From Streptomyces fuscichromogenes (GTDB lineage: Bacteria; Actinomycetota; Actinomycetes; Streptomycetales; Streptomycetaceae), in assembly GCF_014645815.1 (NCBI RefSeq), contig NZ_BMML01000031.1:43509-107508 (forward strand): DNA of 64,000 nt. The letters are read 5' to 3'. The translations under genes and the position numbers were made by a program. Below the pieces are notes generated by a model. The model ran no database searches. It saw only the letters and a list, made by a program, of their open reading frames with translations, and was not told where the DNA came from. Positions 17,479 to 26,000 of the stretch are shown one piece after another; positions within the stretch are counted from its first letter, which is position 1, and the number at the start of each line of letters is the position of its first letter.

Positions 17479-20004
17479 TCAGATCAGCGTGCCGGCGGTG
17501 GTGCCGGGGCTGACGCCCTCGGACGCGCCCGACGTCGTGACCGACGGGGAGTCGGACACCGGGCCGCTGGCAGAGTTGGTGGCGTCGGTCGGGGTGGGGT
17601 CCGCGCTGTCGCTGGGGGCCGTGGAACCGCCCGTCGGGGGAGCCGACGTCGTGGATCCACCAGTCGGTGTACCGGTCGAGGACGACCCCGAGGACGACGG
17701 GGAAGACGGCCTGCTCGTCGTCGGCTTGCTCGACGTGCTCGGCGTACCGCCGCTCGACGAGCCCTTCGTCCCCGAAGCCGAAGCCGAAGGCGTCTCCGTG
17801 TCCGAGGGGGGTGTCGGGTCGTCCGAGGTGCCCATGGTGCCGTCCGGGCCCGGGTCCGTCGGCTTGGCGGTGGCCGTACCGGTGCCCGTGCCCGACGTCT
17901 GCCCGGGGTCGGCGTCGAGCCCGCCGTCACCCGCGCCCTCGCTCGCCGACGGGTTGACGGACACGTTGTTGGACGGGTTGTCGGCGTTGTCGTGGGAGGT
18001 CATCCCGAGGGTGACCACAGTGCCCAGGACGGCCGTCAGCAGCACCCCCGCGCCCACCGCCACCAGGTTGCGGCGAGCCATCCGGACCAGGCCGCCCCCG
18101 CCCTCCTGGGCCGGCGCCGGCTGCCCCGCCGCCGGGATCCTCTGGGTCACCAGGGTGTCCGAGACCGGCGAGTGGACCGCGGGGAAGGGCGTGGTGACGC
18201 CGGCCGCCGGGGATATGGACTCCTCGTGGCGGGCGTCGGGCACCTCGTCGCCCGTCATCGCGGCGACGGCCGGAACGACCTCGCCCGAGAGGTCGGCGAC
18301 CAGGGCGAGAGCCCGTCGGCCGGCCGTGGTGCCCCGCTTGTCGGCGAGCGCCCCGCGCAGGCCGATCGAGGCCTCCAGCTCGGCACGGGCCCGGTCCAGC
18401 TGGTCGCCGCAGAGCGCGAGGATGCCCAGCTCGTGGTGGAAGTAGGCCTGTTCGCCGACCTCACCGGCGAGCCGCGCGGCCTCCGCACCGGCCCGCAGCG
18501 CCCGCTCCCAGTCGCTCCAGTGCAGCCCCGCCGCGAACGCGGGCGCGGCCGTACGGGCCAGTCGTACCGGCGTGCTGTCCTCGTCCTCCGCCGGCGGCAC
18601 CGTCTCGGGGACCAGCAGCGTCAGGGCGGCGAGGATCGCGTCGGCCTCCGCGCAGACCCGCTCCGGGGTGACCGAGGGGTGCCCGGCCCACCAGCTGTAG
18701 TGCTGGGCGGCCGTGAGGGCCTGGGCCGCCGCGTCGTCGGCGTATCCGGCGGCCTCCAGCTGCTGGAGGACGCCCGCGGCGAGCCGGTAGCGGGAGCCGA
18801 CCGGGGAGACCAGTCCGCAGCCCGCCAGTTCGCCGAGGGCGGCGTCCGCGTGGGTGTCGCCGACGAGGGCGGGCAGATGCGCCTGGTGCGGCACCTCGCC
18901 GCCGAGGGCGACCGCGAGGCGCAGGGTGGCCCGGGCGGAGGCGCTGAGCCGGGCGGCGAGCAGCGGGGCGGGCGCGGCGGCCTCACCGAGGGACGGGAGC
19001 GGGGTCTCCTCGGCGGCTTCGGCGTCGAAGGAGACGTCGGGCGACAGGTCGGACAGCTCGGACGCGAAGACGCCGAGCTCGTCGACGGCGCCGGTGCTGG
19101 CCCGCACCTGGTCGCGCTGGCGCAGCAGCGCGCCCGCCTGGACGAACCGCAGCGGCAGGCCCTCGGACTCGAACCAGAGGTCGCCGGCCCAGTTGGCCTC
19201 CTCCTCGGTGAGCACCCGGCCGACCGCGCGCTCCAGGATGTCGACGCCGCCGGCCCGCTCCAGGCCGCTGAGGAGGACCTCCTCGACGGCGGAGTCGGCG
19301 GAGGCCGCCGGCACCTCCGGGGTGGCGCCGAACAGGAAGGCGCACTCGGGGGTGGCGTCGAGCAGCTCGTCGACCCCCGCGCCGCCGAACTCGATGTCGT
19401 CGAGGACGACGACCGCGCCGATGTCCCGGATCAGCCCGAGGAGTTCGTCGTGTCCCGGGCGGTGCTCGGGCGCCTTGTAGACGGCGTGGAAGAGGTCGTG
19501 GAGCAGGTCCTCGGGCGTGCGGTGGAAGCCGTTGAGGCGGACCACGCCGTCGGGGGCGAGGTCGGAACAGTCGTCGGCGACCAGGTCGAGGAGCGCGGTG
19601 CGGCCGGAGCCCGCGGGGCCGGTGAGGCGCACGGAGCGGCCGCGGGCCAGGAGCCGGACGAGCCGCTCGCGGTCGTCCTGGCGTTCCAGGAGGTGCAGTT
19701 CGGGCTGGGCGGGACCGGGCGGGACCGGCGGCCGGACGGCGCGCTCGTGCTCGGCGCGCTCGGCCGCGGTGCGCTTCTCGGGTCCGGCGGGGCGTTCGGT
19801 CGGCGGGCAGGGTTCTATCTCGCTGCCGTCGACGGGGTTGACGGTCAGCAGGAAGTCACCGGTGACCAGCCGCGTGGTGCGGGCCGTCGCCGGCGTGCTC
19901 TGACCGAAGTCGTTGGTGAGGGATTCCCTGGGCGGGCGCTGGCGCGGCGTGCTGCCGTCGCCGTCCTGGCCGTACCCCTCGGGTCCCGGGTTGTTCGGGT
20001 CCAT
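17479..20004 (-). CDS. Membrane-anchored P-loop ATPase with extracellular Ser/Thr/Pro tail
   Basis: 841 aa. Walker A 'GPAGSGRT' at residues 129-136 and Walker B 'VVVLDD' at 198-203 define an AAA/STAND-like ATPase; helical regions to about residue 600 resemble the winged-helix and TPR-like parts of AfsR/LuxR-type STAND proteins. A single membrane segment 'LVAVGAGVLLTAVLGTVVTLGM' follows, then about 170 residues of Ser/Thr/Pro/Gly/Asp outside the cell. There is no DNA-binding domain. ATG with TAGGA five bases upstream. The STAS gene lies 360 bp upstream on the same strand. Role unknown; a sensor or scaffold is an inference. Confidence 0.85.
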   Translation of the reverse strand: MDPNNPGPEGYGQDGDGSTPRQRPPRESLTNDFGQSTPATARTTRLVTGDFLLTVNPVDGSEIEPCPPTERPAGPEKRTAAERAEHERAVRPPVPPGPAQPELHLLERQDDRERLVRLLARGRSVRLTGPAGSGRTALLDLVADDCSDLAPDGVVRLNGFHRTPEDLLHDLFHAVYKAPEHRPGHDELLGLIRDIGAVVVLDDIEFGGAGVDELLDATPECAFLFGATPEVPAASADSAVEEVLLSGLERAGGVDILERAVGRVLTEEEANWAGDLWFESEGLPLRFVQAGALLRQRDQVRASTGAVDELGVFASELSDLSPDVSFDAEAAEETPLPSLGEAAAPAPLLAARLSASARATLRLAVALGGEVPHQAHLPALVGDTHADAALGELAGCGLVSPVGSRYRLAAGVLQQLEAAGYADDAAAQALTAAQHYSWWAGHPSVTPERVCAEADAILAALTLLVPETVPPAEDEDSTPVRLARTAAPAFAAGLHWSDWERALRAGAEAARLAGEVGEQAYFHHELGILALCGDQLDRARAELEASIGLRGALADKRGTTAGRRALALVADLSGEVVPAVAAMTGDEVPDARHEESISPAAGVTTPFPAVHSPVSDTLVTQRIPAAGQPAPAQEGGGGLVRMARRNLVAVGAGVLLTAVLGTVVTLGMTSHDNADNPSNNVSVNPSASEGAGDGGLDADPGQTSGTGTGTATAKPTDPGPDGTMGTSDDPTPPSDTETPSASASGTKGSSSGGTPSTSSKPTTSRPSSPSSSGSSSTGTPTGGSTTSAPPTGGSTAPSDSADPTPTDATNSASGPVSDSPSVTTSGASEGVSPGTTAGTLI

Positions 20005-20364
20005 AGGTTCCTAGCCCCCCAAAAGCGTCGTGTGCCGTGAATTCCGGCCCCTCCCGGCCTGTTGCACACCGCGCTGCCGCTTCTGGTCCGGGCCCGCGCT
20101 CGAAGGGTGACAAGGGCGGCGGGCGACCGAACCTTAAACCTTGGCACAGTATCTACGACAGTCCGGGGTACCGCGCCGTCCGAGACATCACAGTCTCGTG
20201 AGGATTGCGTCTGACGTGCGCTTGCGCGCCGTCCGGCCGGGTCACCCCGGTCGCCCGGTTCACACCGGATCGCCGCGTCCCAATGGTCTGCCGGGTGCGG
20301 ACGGCTCGCCGCCGCACGGCCCGGCACCGGTCCCGGTGCCACGCACGGGGCTCAGACCCGGGGC
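20005..20364. other. Intergenic region between STAS gene and ATPase gene
   Basis: 360 bp with no convincing gene. The relatively A/T-rich segment around 20130-20165 is the likely promoter area for the ATPase gene on the minus strand. At 20351-20376 a 13-bp unit (CTCAGACCCGGGG) is tandemly duplicated across the stop codon of the STAS gene. Confidence 0.5.
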
Positions 20365-20688
20365 TCAGACCCGGGGCAGCGACTCCACCCCGATACCCCC
20401 CTCGATCGCCAGGATCCGGTGCAGCCGGGTGGCCACCAGCAGGCGCTGCATCTGCGGCGGTACGCCGCGCAGCACCAGGCGGCGGCCGCAGCGGCCGGCC
20501 CGCCGGTGGGCGCCCATGATCACCCCGAGTCCGGTGGCGTCCCAGGAGTCCAGCTCGGACAGGTCCAGCACCAGGTCGCCGACTCCGTCGTCGACGGCCG
20601 AGTGCAGGACCGTACGGGCGTCCGCCGCGCTGCGTACGTCGAGGCGGCCCCCGACGACCAGCTCGGCGTGGTCGCCCCTGATGTACAT
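20365..20688 (-). CDS. STAS-domain protein (anti-sigma factor antagonist type)
   Basis: 107 aa, the length of a single STAS domain. 'MYIRGDHAELVVGGRLDVRSAADARTVLHSAVDDG' then 'LVLDLSELDSWDATGLGVIMGAHRRAGR': the D-x-T-G-L motif holds the Thr that an anti-sigma kinase would phosphorylate, in the SpoIIAA/BldG manner. No kinase gene is adjacent. Sits upstream of the membrane ATPase on the same strand. The last codons and stop are followed by a 13-bp tandem duplication. Confidence 0.88.
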   Translation of the reverse strand: MYIRGDHAELVVGGRLDVRSAADARTVLHSAVDDGVGDLVLDLSELDSWDATGLGVIMGAHRRAGRCGRRLVLRGVPPQMQRLLVATRLHRILAIEGGIGVESLPRV

Positions 20689-20860
20689 ATGCGCTCCCCG
20701 AGAGTGCGTGTCCTACTCCGTGAAAGTGATGTCCGGTAATGCAACGTCTGACTGCGTTCGCGGGTCAGAGGTTGCCATCTGTAAGCGAACCGATACCGAA
20801 TTCACCCCCGAGGGTGAAAACCTCGGGCTTTGTGCGTTTTGAGGGGCGGTCAGAGGGTCT

Positions 20861-20882
20861 ACGTACTGATGTTTCAGTACGT
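20861..20882. promoter_or_regulatory. Perfect palindrome overlapping the stop of the dehydrogenase gene
   Basis: ACGTACTGA-TGTT-TCAGTACGT: 9-bp arms with a 4-nt loop. The right arm contains the stop codon of the 3-hydroxybutyryl-CoA dehydrogenase. No T-tract follows on the minus strand. It could be a weak terminator or an operator of the TetR type; this cannot be decided here. Confidence 0.5.
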
Positions 20883-21722
20883 GTAGAAGCCCTGCCCGCT
20901 CTTGCGTCCGATGTCACCGGCGTCAACCATCCGGCGCATCAGCTCCGGCGGGGCGAACTTCTCGTCCTGCGACTCGGTGTAGATGTTGCCGGTGGCGTGC
21001 AGCAGGATGTCGACGCCGGTGAGGTCGGCCGTGGCCAGCGGGCCCATGGCGTGACCGAAGCCCAGCTTGCAGGCCAGGTCGATGTCCTCGGCGGTGGCGA
21101 CGCCCGACTCGTACAGCTTGGTGGCCTCGACGACGAGCGCCGAGATCAGCCGGGTCGTCACGAAGCCCGCGACGTCCCGGTTGACGACGATGCAGGTCTT
21201 GCCGGTGGACTCGGCGAACTCCCGTGCGGTGGCGAGGGTTTCGTCGCTGGTCTTGTAGCCGCGGACCAGCTCGACGAGCTGCATCATCGGCACCGGCGAG
21301 AAGAAGTGGACGCCGACGACCCGCTCGGGGTGCTCGGTGGCGGCCGCGATCTTCGTGATCGGGATGGCGGAGGTGTTGGAGGCGAGCACGGCGTCCGGGC
21401 GCACGATCTTGTCGAGGGCGCGGAAGATCTCGTGCTTGACCTCCAGCTTCTCGAAGACGGCCTCGACCACGATGTCCGCGTCGGCGACGGCGTCCAGGTC
21501 GGTGGTCGTGGTGATGCGGGCGAGGGCCGCGTCGGCGTCGTGCGCCTCCAGCTTCCCCTTGCTCACGAACTTGTCGTACGAGGCCTGGATGCCGCCGACG
21601 GCACGGTCCAGCGCCGCGTCGGTGACGTCACGCAGGACCACGTCCCAGCCGGCCTGCGCGGCGACCTGGGCGATGCCGGAACCCATCAGGCCGGCCCCGA
21701 TGACGGCAAGCTTCCGTGCCAC
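20874..21722 (-). CDS. 3-hydroxybutyryl-CoA dehydrogenase
   Basis: 282 aa NAD(P)-dependent dehydrogenase of fatty-acid/crotonyl-CoA metabolism. Rossmann motif 'VIGAGLMGSGIAQ' at residues 7-19; 'SNTSAIPITKIAAATEHPERVVGVHFFSPVPMMQLVELV' contains the catalytic His region, followed by the C-terminal 'NRDVAGFVTTRLI' domain and 'GFGHAMGPLATADLTGVD'. GTG 21722 chosen because AGGGGAG lies four to five bases upstream; the frame stays open further but lacks a ribosome site. Divergent from the adenosyltransferase gene. Confidence 0.94.
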   Translation of the reverse strand: MARKLAVIGAGLMGSGIAQVAAQAGWDVVLRDVTDAALDRAVGGIQASYDKFVSKGKLEAHDADAALARITTTTDLDAVADADIVVEAVFEKLEVKHEIFRALDKIVRPDAVLASNTSAIPITKIAAATEHPERVVGVHFFSPVPMMQLVELVRGYKTSDETLATAREFAESTGKTCIVVNRDVAGFVTTRLISALVVEATKLYESGVATAEDIDLACKLGFGHAMGPLATADLTGVDILLHATGNIYTESQDEKFAPPELMRRMVDAGDIGRKSGQGFYTY

Positions 21723-21918
21723 TCCGCTCCCCTTACACGCTGTTGAGGTATGCCTCTTGGGCGGGACCCTAGCGCTCGTCGGGGGCCGGGGAACCCGGTA
21801 AGTAATGCGTGTCACGGTCTCAGGACGTGAGACAACCGTCACGTCCCGTCAGCCGGCCCCGGCACCATGGACCATTTCGCGCCACCCACGCCGTCGTTCG
21901 GCGCCGCGGGCACACCCT

Positions 21919-21924
21919 TACGCT
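21919..21924 (+). promoter_or_regulatory. -10 box of probable leaderless promoter for the adenosyltransferase
   Basis: TACGCT, then GGCCGC, then ATG 21931. The six-base spacer is identical to the one at 9933-9938. Confidence 0.5.
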
Positions 21925-21930
21925 GGCCGC

Positions 21931-22503
21931 ATGGTCAATCTGACGCGCATCTACACCAGGACCGGCGACCAGGGCACCACCGCCCTCGGGGACATGAGCC
22001 GGGTCGCCAAGACGGATCTGCGGATCTCGGCGTACGCGGACGCCAACGAGGCGAACGCGGTGATCGGGACGGCGATCGCGCTGGGCGGGCTCGCGGCGGA
22101 GGTCGTCGAGGTGCTCACCCGGGTGCAGAACGACCTCTTCGACGTCGGCGCGGACCTGTCGACGCCGGTGGCGGAGAACCCGCAGTACCCGCCGCTGCGG
22201 GTGGAGCAGTTCTACGTCGACCGGCTGGAGGCGGACTGCGACCGCTTCAACGAGCGGCTGGAGAAGCTCCGTTCCTTCATCCTCCCGGGCGGCACCCCGG
22301 GCGCGGCCCTGCTCCACCAGGCCTGCACGGTCGTACGGCGGGCCGAGCGCTCGACGTGGGCGGCGCTGGAGACCCACGGCGAGGCGATGAACCCGCTGAC
22401 CGCGACCTACCTCAACCGCCTCTCGGACCTGCTGTTCATCCTGGCCCGCACGGCCAACAAGGACACCGGCGACGTGCTGTGGGTGCCCGGCGGCGAACGC
22501 TGA
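21931..22503 (+). CDS. Cob(I)yrinic acid a,c-diamide adenosyltransferase, PduO type
   Basis: 190 aa. Transfers adenosyl from ATP to cob(I)alamin, producing the cofactor of methylmalonyl-CoA mutase and class II ribonucleotide reductase. N-terminal ATP motif 'RIYTRTGDQGTTALGDMSRVAKTDLRI', then 'YADANEANAVIG', 'RVQNDLFDVGADLSTP' and 'FILPGGTPGAALLHQACTVVRRAER' with the conserved R-R-A-E-R, ending 'NRLSDLLFILAR.AN' and 'VLWVPGGER'. Probably leaderless. The final 67 bp are duplicated 52 bp downstream. Confidence 0.95.
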   Translation: MVNLTRIYTRTGDQGTTALGDMSRVAKTDLRISAYADANEANAVIGTAIALGGLAAEVVEVLTRVQNDLFDVGADLSTPVAENPQYPPLRVEQFYVDRLEADCDRFNERLEKLRSFILPGGTPGAALLHQACTVVRRAERSTWAALETHGEAMNPLTATYLNRLSDLLFILARTANKDTGDVLWVPGGER

Positions 22504-22520
22504 GCGGACCGACCTCCGGC

Positions 22521-22546
22521 CGGGGGTCCGGGGGTCGCCCCCCGGG
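22521..22546. repeat. Repeat family B, copy 1
   Basis: CGGGGGTCCGGGGGTCGCCCCCCGGG: G-run, spacer, G-run, then C-run; forms a compact hairpin. Similar units at 34943-34969 and 43783-43807. It fills half of the 52-bp spacer between the two copies of the gene end. Confidence 0.6.
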
Positions 22547-22555
22547 ACAACACAG

Positions 22556-22622
22556 CATCCTGGCCCGCACCGCCAACAAGGACACCGGCGACGTGCTGTG
22601 GGTGCCGGGCGGGGAGCGGTGA
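22556..22622 (+). pseudogene. Duplicated 3' end of the adenosyltransferase gene
   Basis: 67 bp matching 22437-22503 at 62 of 67 positions, encoding the same last 21 residues (ILARTANKDTGDVLWVPGGER) and the stop codon. All five differences are third-position synonymous changes (Thr, Pro, Gly, Glu, Arg). It has no start codon of its own. Confidence 0.85.
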
Positions 22623-22640
22623 CCCCGCCCGGCACCGGGC

Positions 22641-23060
22641 TCAGCCGGTCTCCCTCAGCCGGCCGTCCGCGGTGAGGCTCAGGGCTCCGGTCAGGGCCTG
22701 GTCGCAGCCCTCCTTCGTCTGCCGCAGAGCGACCTGTCGGGAGGCGGTGAGCCGCTGCCCGTCCTTCGGTCCGGAGAGCGTGAGGCTCACCTGCGGCCGT
22801 CGTTCGTCGAAGCCCTCGGGCAGGCGCACCTTGACCCGGACCTGGTCGCCGTACACCAAGGGCGCCCCGCTGGCGCAGTGGGTGCCGACGCACAGCCGGT
22901 AGTCGGCGTCGGCGCCGTAGGGAACGGTGTCCGCCTTCCAGGTCACGGAGACCTGCGGGACGACGGCGAGCAGTTCGCACGCCGCTGTGTCGGAGCCGCA
23001 GGCGGTCAGCGTCCACAGCGCCGCCGCGAGGGCGCCCGCGATGCGCGGGCCCCGGCTCAC
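22641..23060 (-). CDS. Putative lipoprotein
   Basis: 139 aa. GTG 23060 overlaps the stop of the upstream protease gene (GTGA). N-terminus 'SRGPRIAGALAAALWTLTACGSD' is a signal peptide with lipobox LTAC, so the mature protein starts at Cys and is anchored outside the membrane. The rest is one small domain with four further Cys, of which 'CVGTHC' is notable, ending 'LSLTADGRLRETG'. Translational coupling to the large secreted protease suggests a shared task, perhaps inhibition or anchoring, but this is inference. No family recognised. Confidence 0.78.
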   Translation of the reverse strand: MSRGPRIAGALAAALWTLTACGSDTAACELLAVVPQVSVTWKADTVPYGADADYRLCVGTHCASGAPLVYGDQVRVKVRLPEGFDERRPQVSLTLSGPKDGQRLTASRQVALRQTKEGCDQALTGALSLTADGRLRETG

Positions 23061-26000
23061 CACTTCTTCACCAGGCCGGGCAGCGCGTCCTCGGCCAGCT
23101 TGATGTCGGTGAAGATGATCTCGCAGTCGTAGTCGGTGGCGTCCGAGCAGTCCTTGTCGTCGTTCCACCCGTCGTCGTCGCCGTCGGAGCCGATGCCCCA
23201 GCCCGAGCAGAGCCCGCCGGAGATCACGCCCTTGGCGTAGACATGGCCGTTCTTGAGCACGGTGTAGACGGGCCCTCCGGAGTCGCCGGGGTAGTCGCAG
23301 GTGCCCGAGTTCTTCTTGCCCCGGGTGGCGTTCTTGATGACCGTGCCGTCGCTGTACTTGATGGTCAGCTTGCCGCTGGTCACCTTCCAGCCGCAGACCT
23401 CCCCGGTCGTGGACCCGCCGGAGCAGAACTGCTGGCCCACCTTGGAGCGGGTGGTCCAGCGGTTCTGGACCCGGCGCGTCTGGGAGCCGTTGGGGCCGCC
23501 CTTGTAGATGCGCGCGGAGACGTTGTACTTGTTCTCGTACACCTTGCCGATCACCAGGTCTCCTGAGTAGTACGACTTTCCGGCGATCTTCACCGACCCC
23601 TTGCTGTTGTTCCAGTTGTCGTAGGCGACGTCGGCGAAGGTGAGTTCCGGATTCCAGCTGTCCAGGTAGCCGTTGCCGGTGGTGCAGTGGCCCGCGCTGA
23701 GCATGTAGGGCTGGCCCTGGTGGGTCCAGGGGAACGCGGTGGTGCAGCGGATGCCGTCGCTGAGGGTGCCGTTCGAGGAGACCCGCACCGGCTCGTAGGC
23801 GGCTCCGCCCTTGAAGGGGGAGACGTCGGTGTAGCGGCCGGCGGAGGCCTGCAGCGCCTTCACCGCGGGGGCGACGCGGACCGCGACGGTGTCGGTGCCG
23901 TAGCGCGTGCCCAGGGCGTCGGCGACCTCGGCGTTGTCCGCCGGCACCTCCACGACCACCCGGTTGGTCTCCGCGTCGACGGCGGCCGTGACCAGGTCGG
24001 AGGCGCCGGGCACCTCGTCCTCGGTCAGCAGCAGCACCTCGTCGGTGATGGACTGCAGCTCGGCCTGGCTGTGCTCGACCTCCTCGGTCACCGGGGTGAT
24101 CGTCGTGTTCTGCGTCGCCGCCGTGTCGGCGACGCCGTCCTCACCGGCCGGGGCCTCCACACCGGTGTCGGGGTCGCCCTCGGGAGTCCCGTCGGCGCTG
24201 CCCTGGTCCACCGGGATGCCGGTCAGGGTGATGGCCGCGGTGGCCTCGCTCTTGGCCGCCGGGTCCGTGACCGGCGCCACGATCTCGCCGGTGTCGCTGT
24301 CGAGGTAGGGCGGCGCGAGGTCGTCCGGGTCGGCCTCGGCCCGCTCCTCGGCGGCGTCCAGGGCGTACGACTCGGCGGTGTCCGGCTCGGCGAGGTCGTC
24401 CAGTGCGACGGGGCCGGTGAGCACGGTGACCCGGTCGAGGTCGACCGTCACCGGCTCGGACGGGGCCGGGCTGTCGTCGCCGGTGAAGCGGACCCGCAGC
24501 TGGAGGCCGCCGTCCGCGGTGAGCGTCCCGGTGTCCCAGAGCAGGCCGGACAGCGTGCCGCCGCTGACCTCGACCGGCCAGGTCACGGCGGCACCGGAGG
24601 GGCCGGTCACCTGGCCGACCGGAACATCGGTCCAGCTCTCGGTGTCGGCGCGACGGTACTGGAAGGTGACGCCCGTCAGGTCGCCCGGTCCGGCCGCCGC
24701 GAGCGGAACCTGGTGGCCGACCTGCTCGCCGGGCAGCGGGGAGACGATGCCGGCCGTACCGACGTGGAAGGTGTAGGCGGCGGTGGCGGAGGCGTTGCCG
24801 GCCTTGTCGACGGCGACGGCGGTCAGGTGGTGGCTGCCCTCGTCGGCGACGGTCACCCGCACGGTGGTGGCGGCCCCGGTGGCCGCGACGGTGGTCTCGG
24901 TGCCGTCGTCGAGCCGGTAGCGCAGGGACTTCAGCCCGGGGTCGGCGGAGGTCAGGACGAAGGCTCCGGTGTCGCCCGCGTCCCCGGCCCAGCCGTCGTC
25001 CGGAAAGTCCGGTGAGGCCACGGTGGGGGCGGCCGGTGCGGTGGTGTCCACGGTGAACCGGTAGTGCGCGGCCGGTCCCCAGGTGCCGGCCGCGTCGACC
25101 GCGCGGACGTGCAGGTACCAGGTGCCCTCGCCCTTGGTACCGCTGTACGAGGCGCTCGTCGAGTCGGTCACGGTGTCGGGCACGGTGCCGGCCGAGGAGT
25201 CGACCGTCAGGCTGTACCCGGCGGCCGTGGCCGACGTGGTCCAGGCGGCGGTGAGGGTCGTGGTCCGGTAGGCGGCCGACTGGTCGGGGTGGCCGGCCGA
25301 GGTGATCACGGGACGCAGGGCGAGGCCCGCGTCCACCTGGAAGGCGAAGTGGGCGGCGGTGGCCGACCAGTTGGCCGCCCTGTCCTTGGCCCGTACGTGC
25401 AGGTACCAGGTGCCGTCGGCGGTGACCGTCGTGCTGTACGAGGTGCCCGTCTGCACCGTGCCCGTGGTCGCGGGCAGCGTGCTCGTGCTCTGGTCGACGA
25501 GCACCGTGTACCCGGCGGCCCCGGCGGTGTCGGCGGGCGCGGTCCAGGTGAAGGACGCGGTGCGGCCGGCGTAGACGGCTCCGCTCAGCGGGTGCGTGGA
25601 CGAGGTGACGGTGGGTGCGCCGGGTGCGCCGGTGTCCACGTGGAACGCGAAGTGCCGGGTGGCGGACCAGAGTCCGGCGGCGTTGCGGGCGGCGGCGTGC
25701 ACGTACCAGGTGCCGTCGGCGCGGTCGGTCGCGGTGACGGTGGTGGAGGTCTGGGTGACCTCGGTGCCGGCGGCGGTCACCGGGTTCTGGTCGGTCTTCA
25801 CGGCGTATCCGGTGATGGCGCTGGTGTCGCTCGCGGCCAGGGTCGCGGTGAAGTCGTCGGTGCCGTACCAGGAGTCCGGCGAGGCGTGGCTGGTGCTGGT
25901 GATCGTCGGCGCCGTGGGGGCGCTCGGGTCGACCGTGAGGGTGCGCCAGCTCGACCAGGACTTGGACCAGTTGCCGCCGTCGTAGGCGCGCGCCCGCCAC

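Noticed and set aside
17341..20040. An 899-codon plus-strand frame opposite the membrane ATPase gene
   Set aside because: Composition is Arg/Gly/Ala noise expected in high-GC antiframes; the minus strand has Walker motifs, a membrane helix and a good ribosome site.
22521..22622. Interpretation of the duplicated gene end as an attachment site of an integrated element
   Set aside because: The copies are only 52 bp apart with no cargo between them and no integrase nearby, so recombination with another allele fits better.
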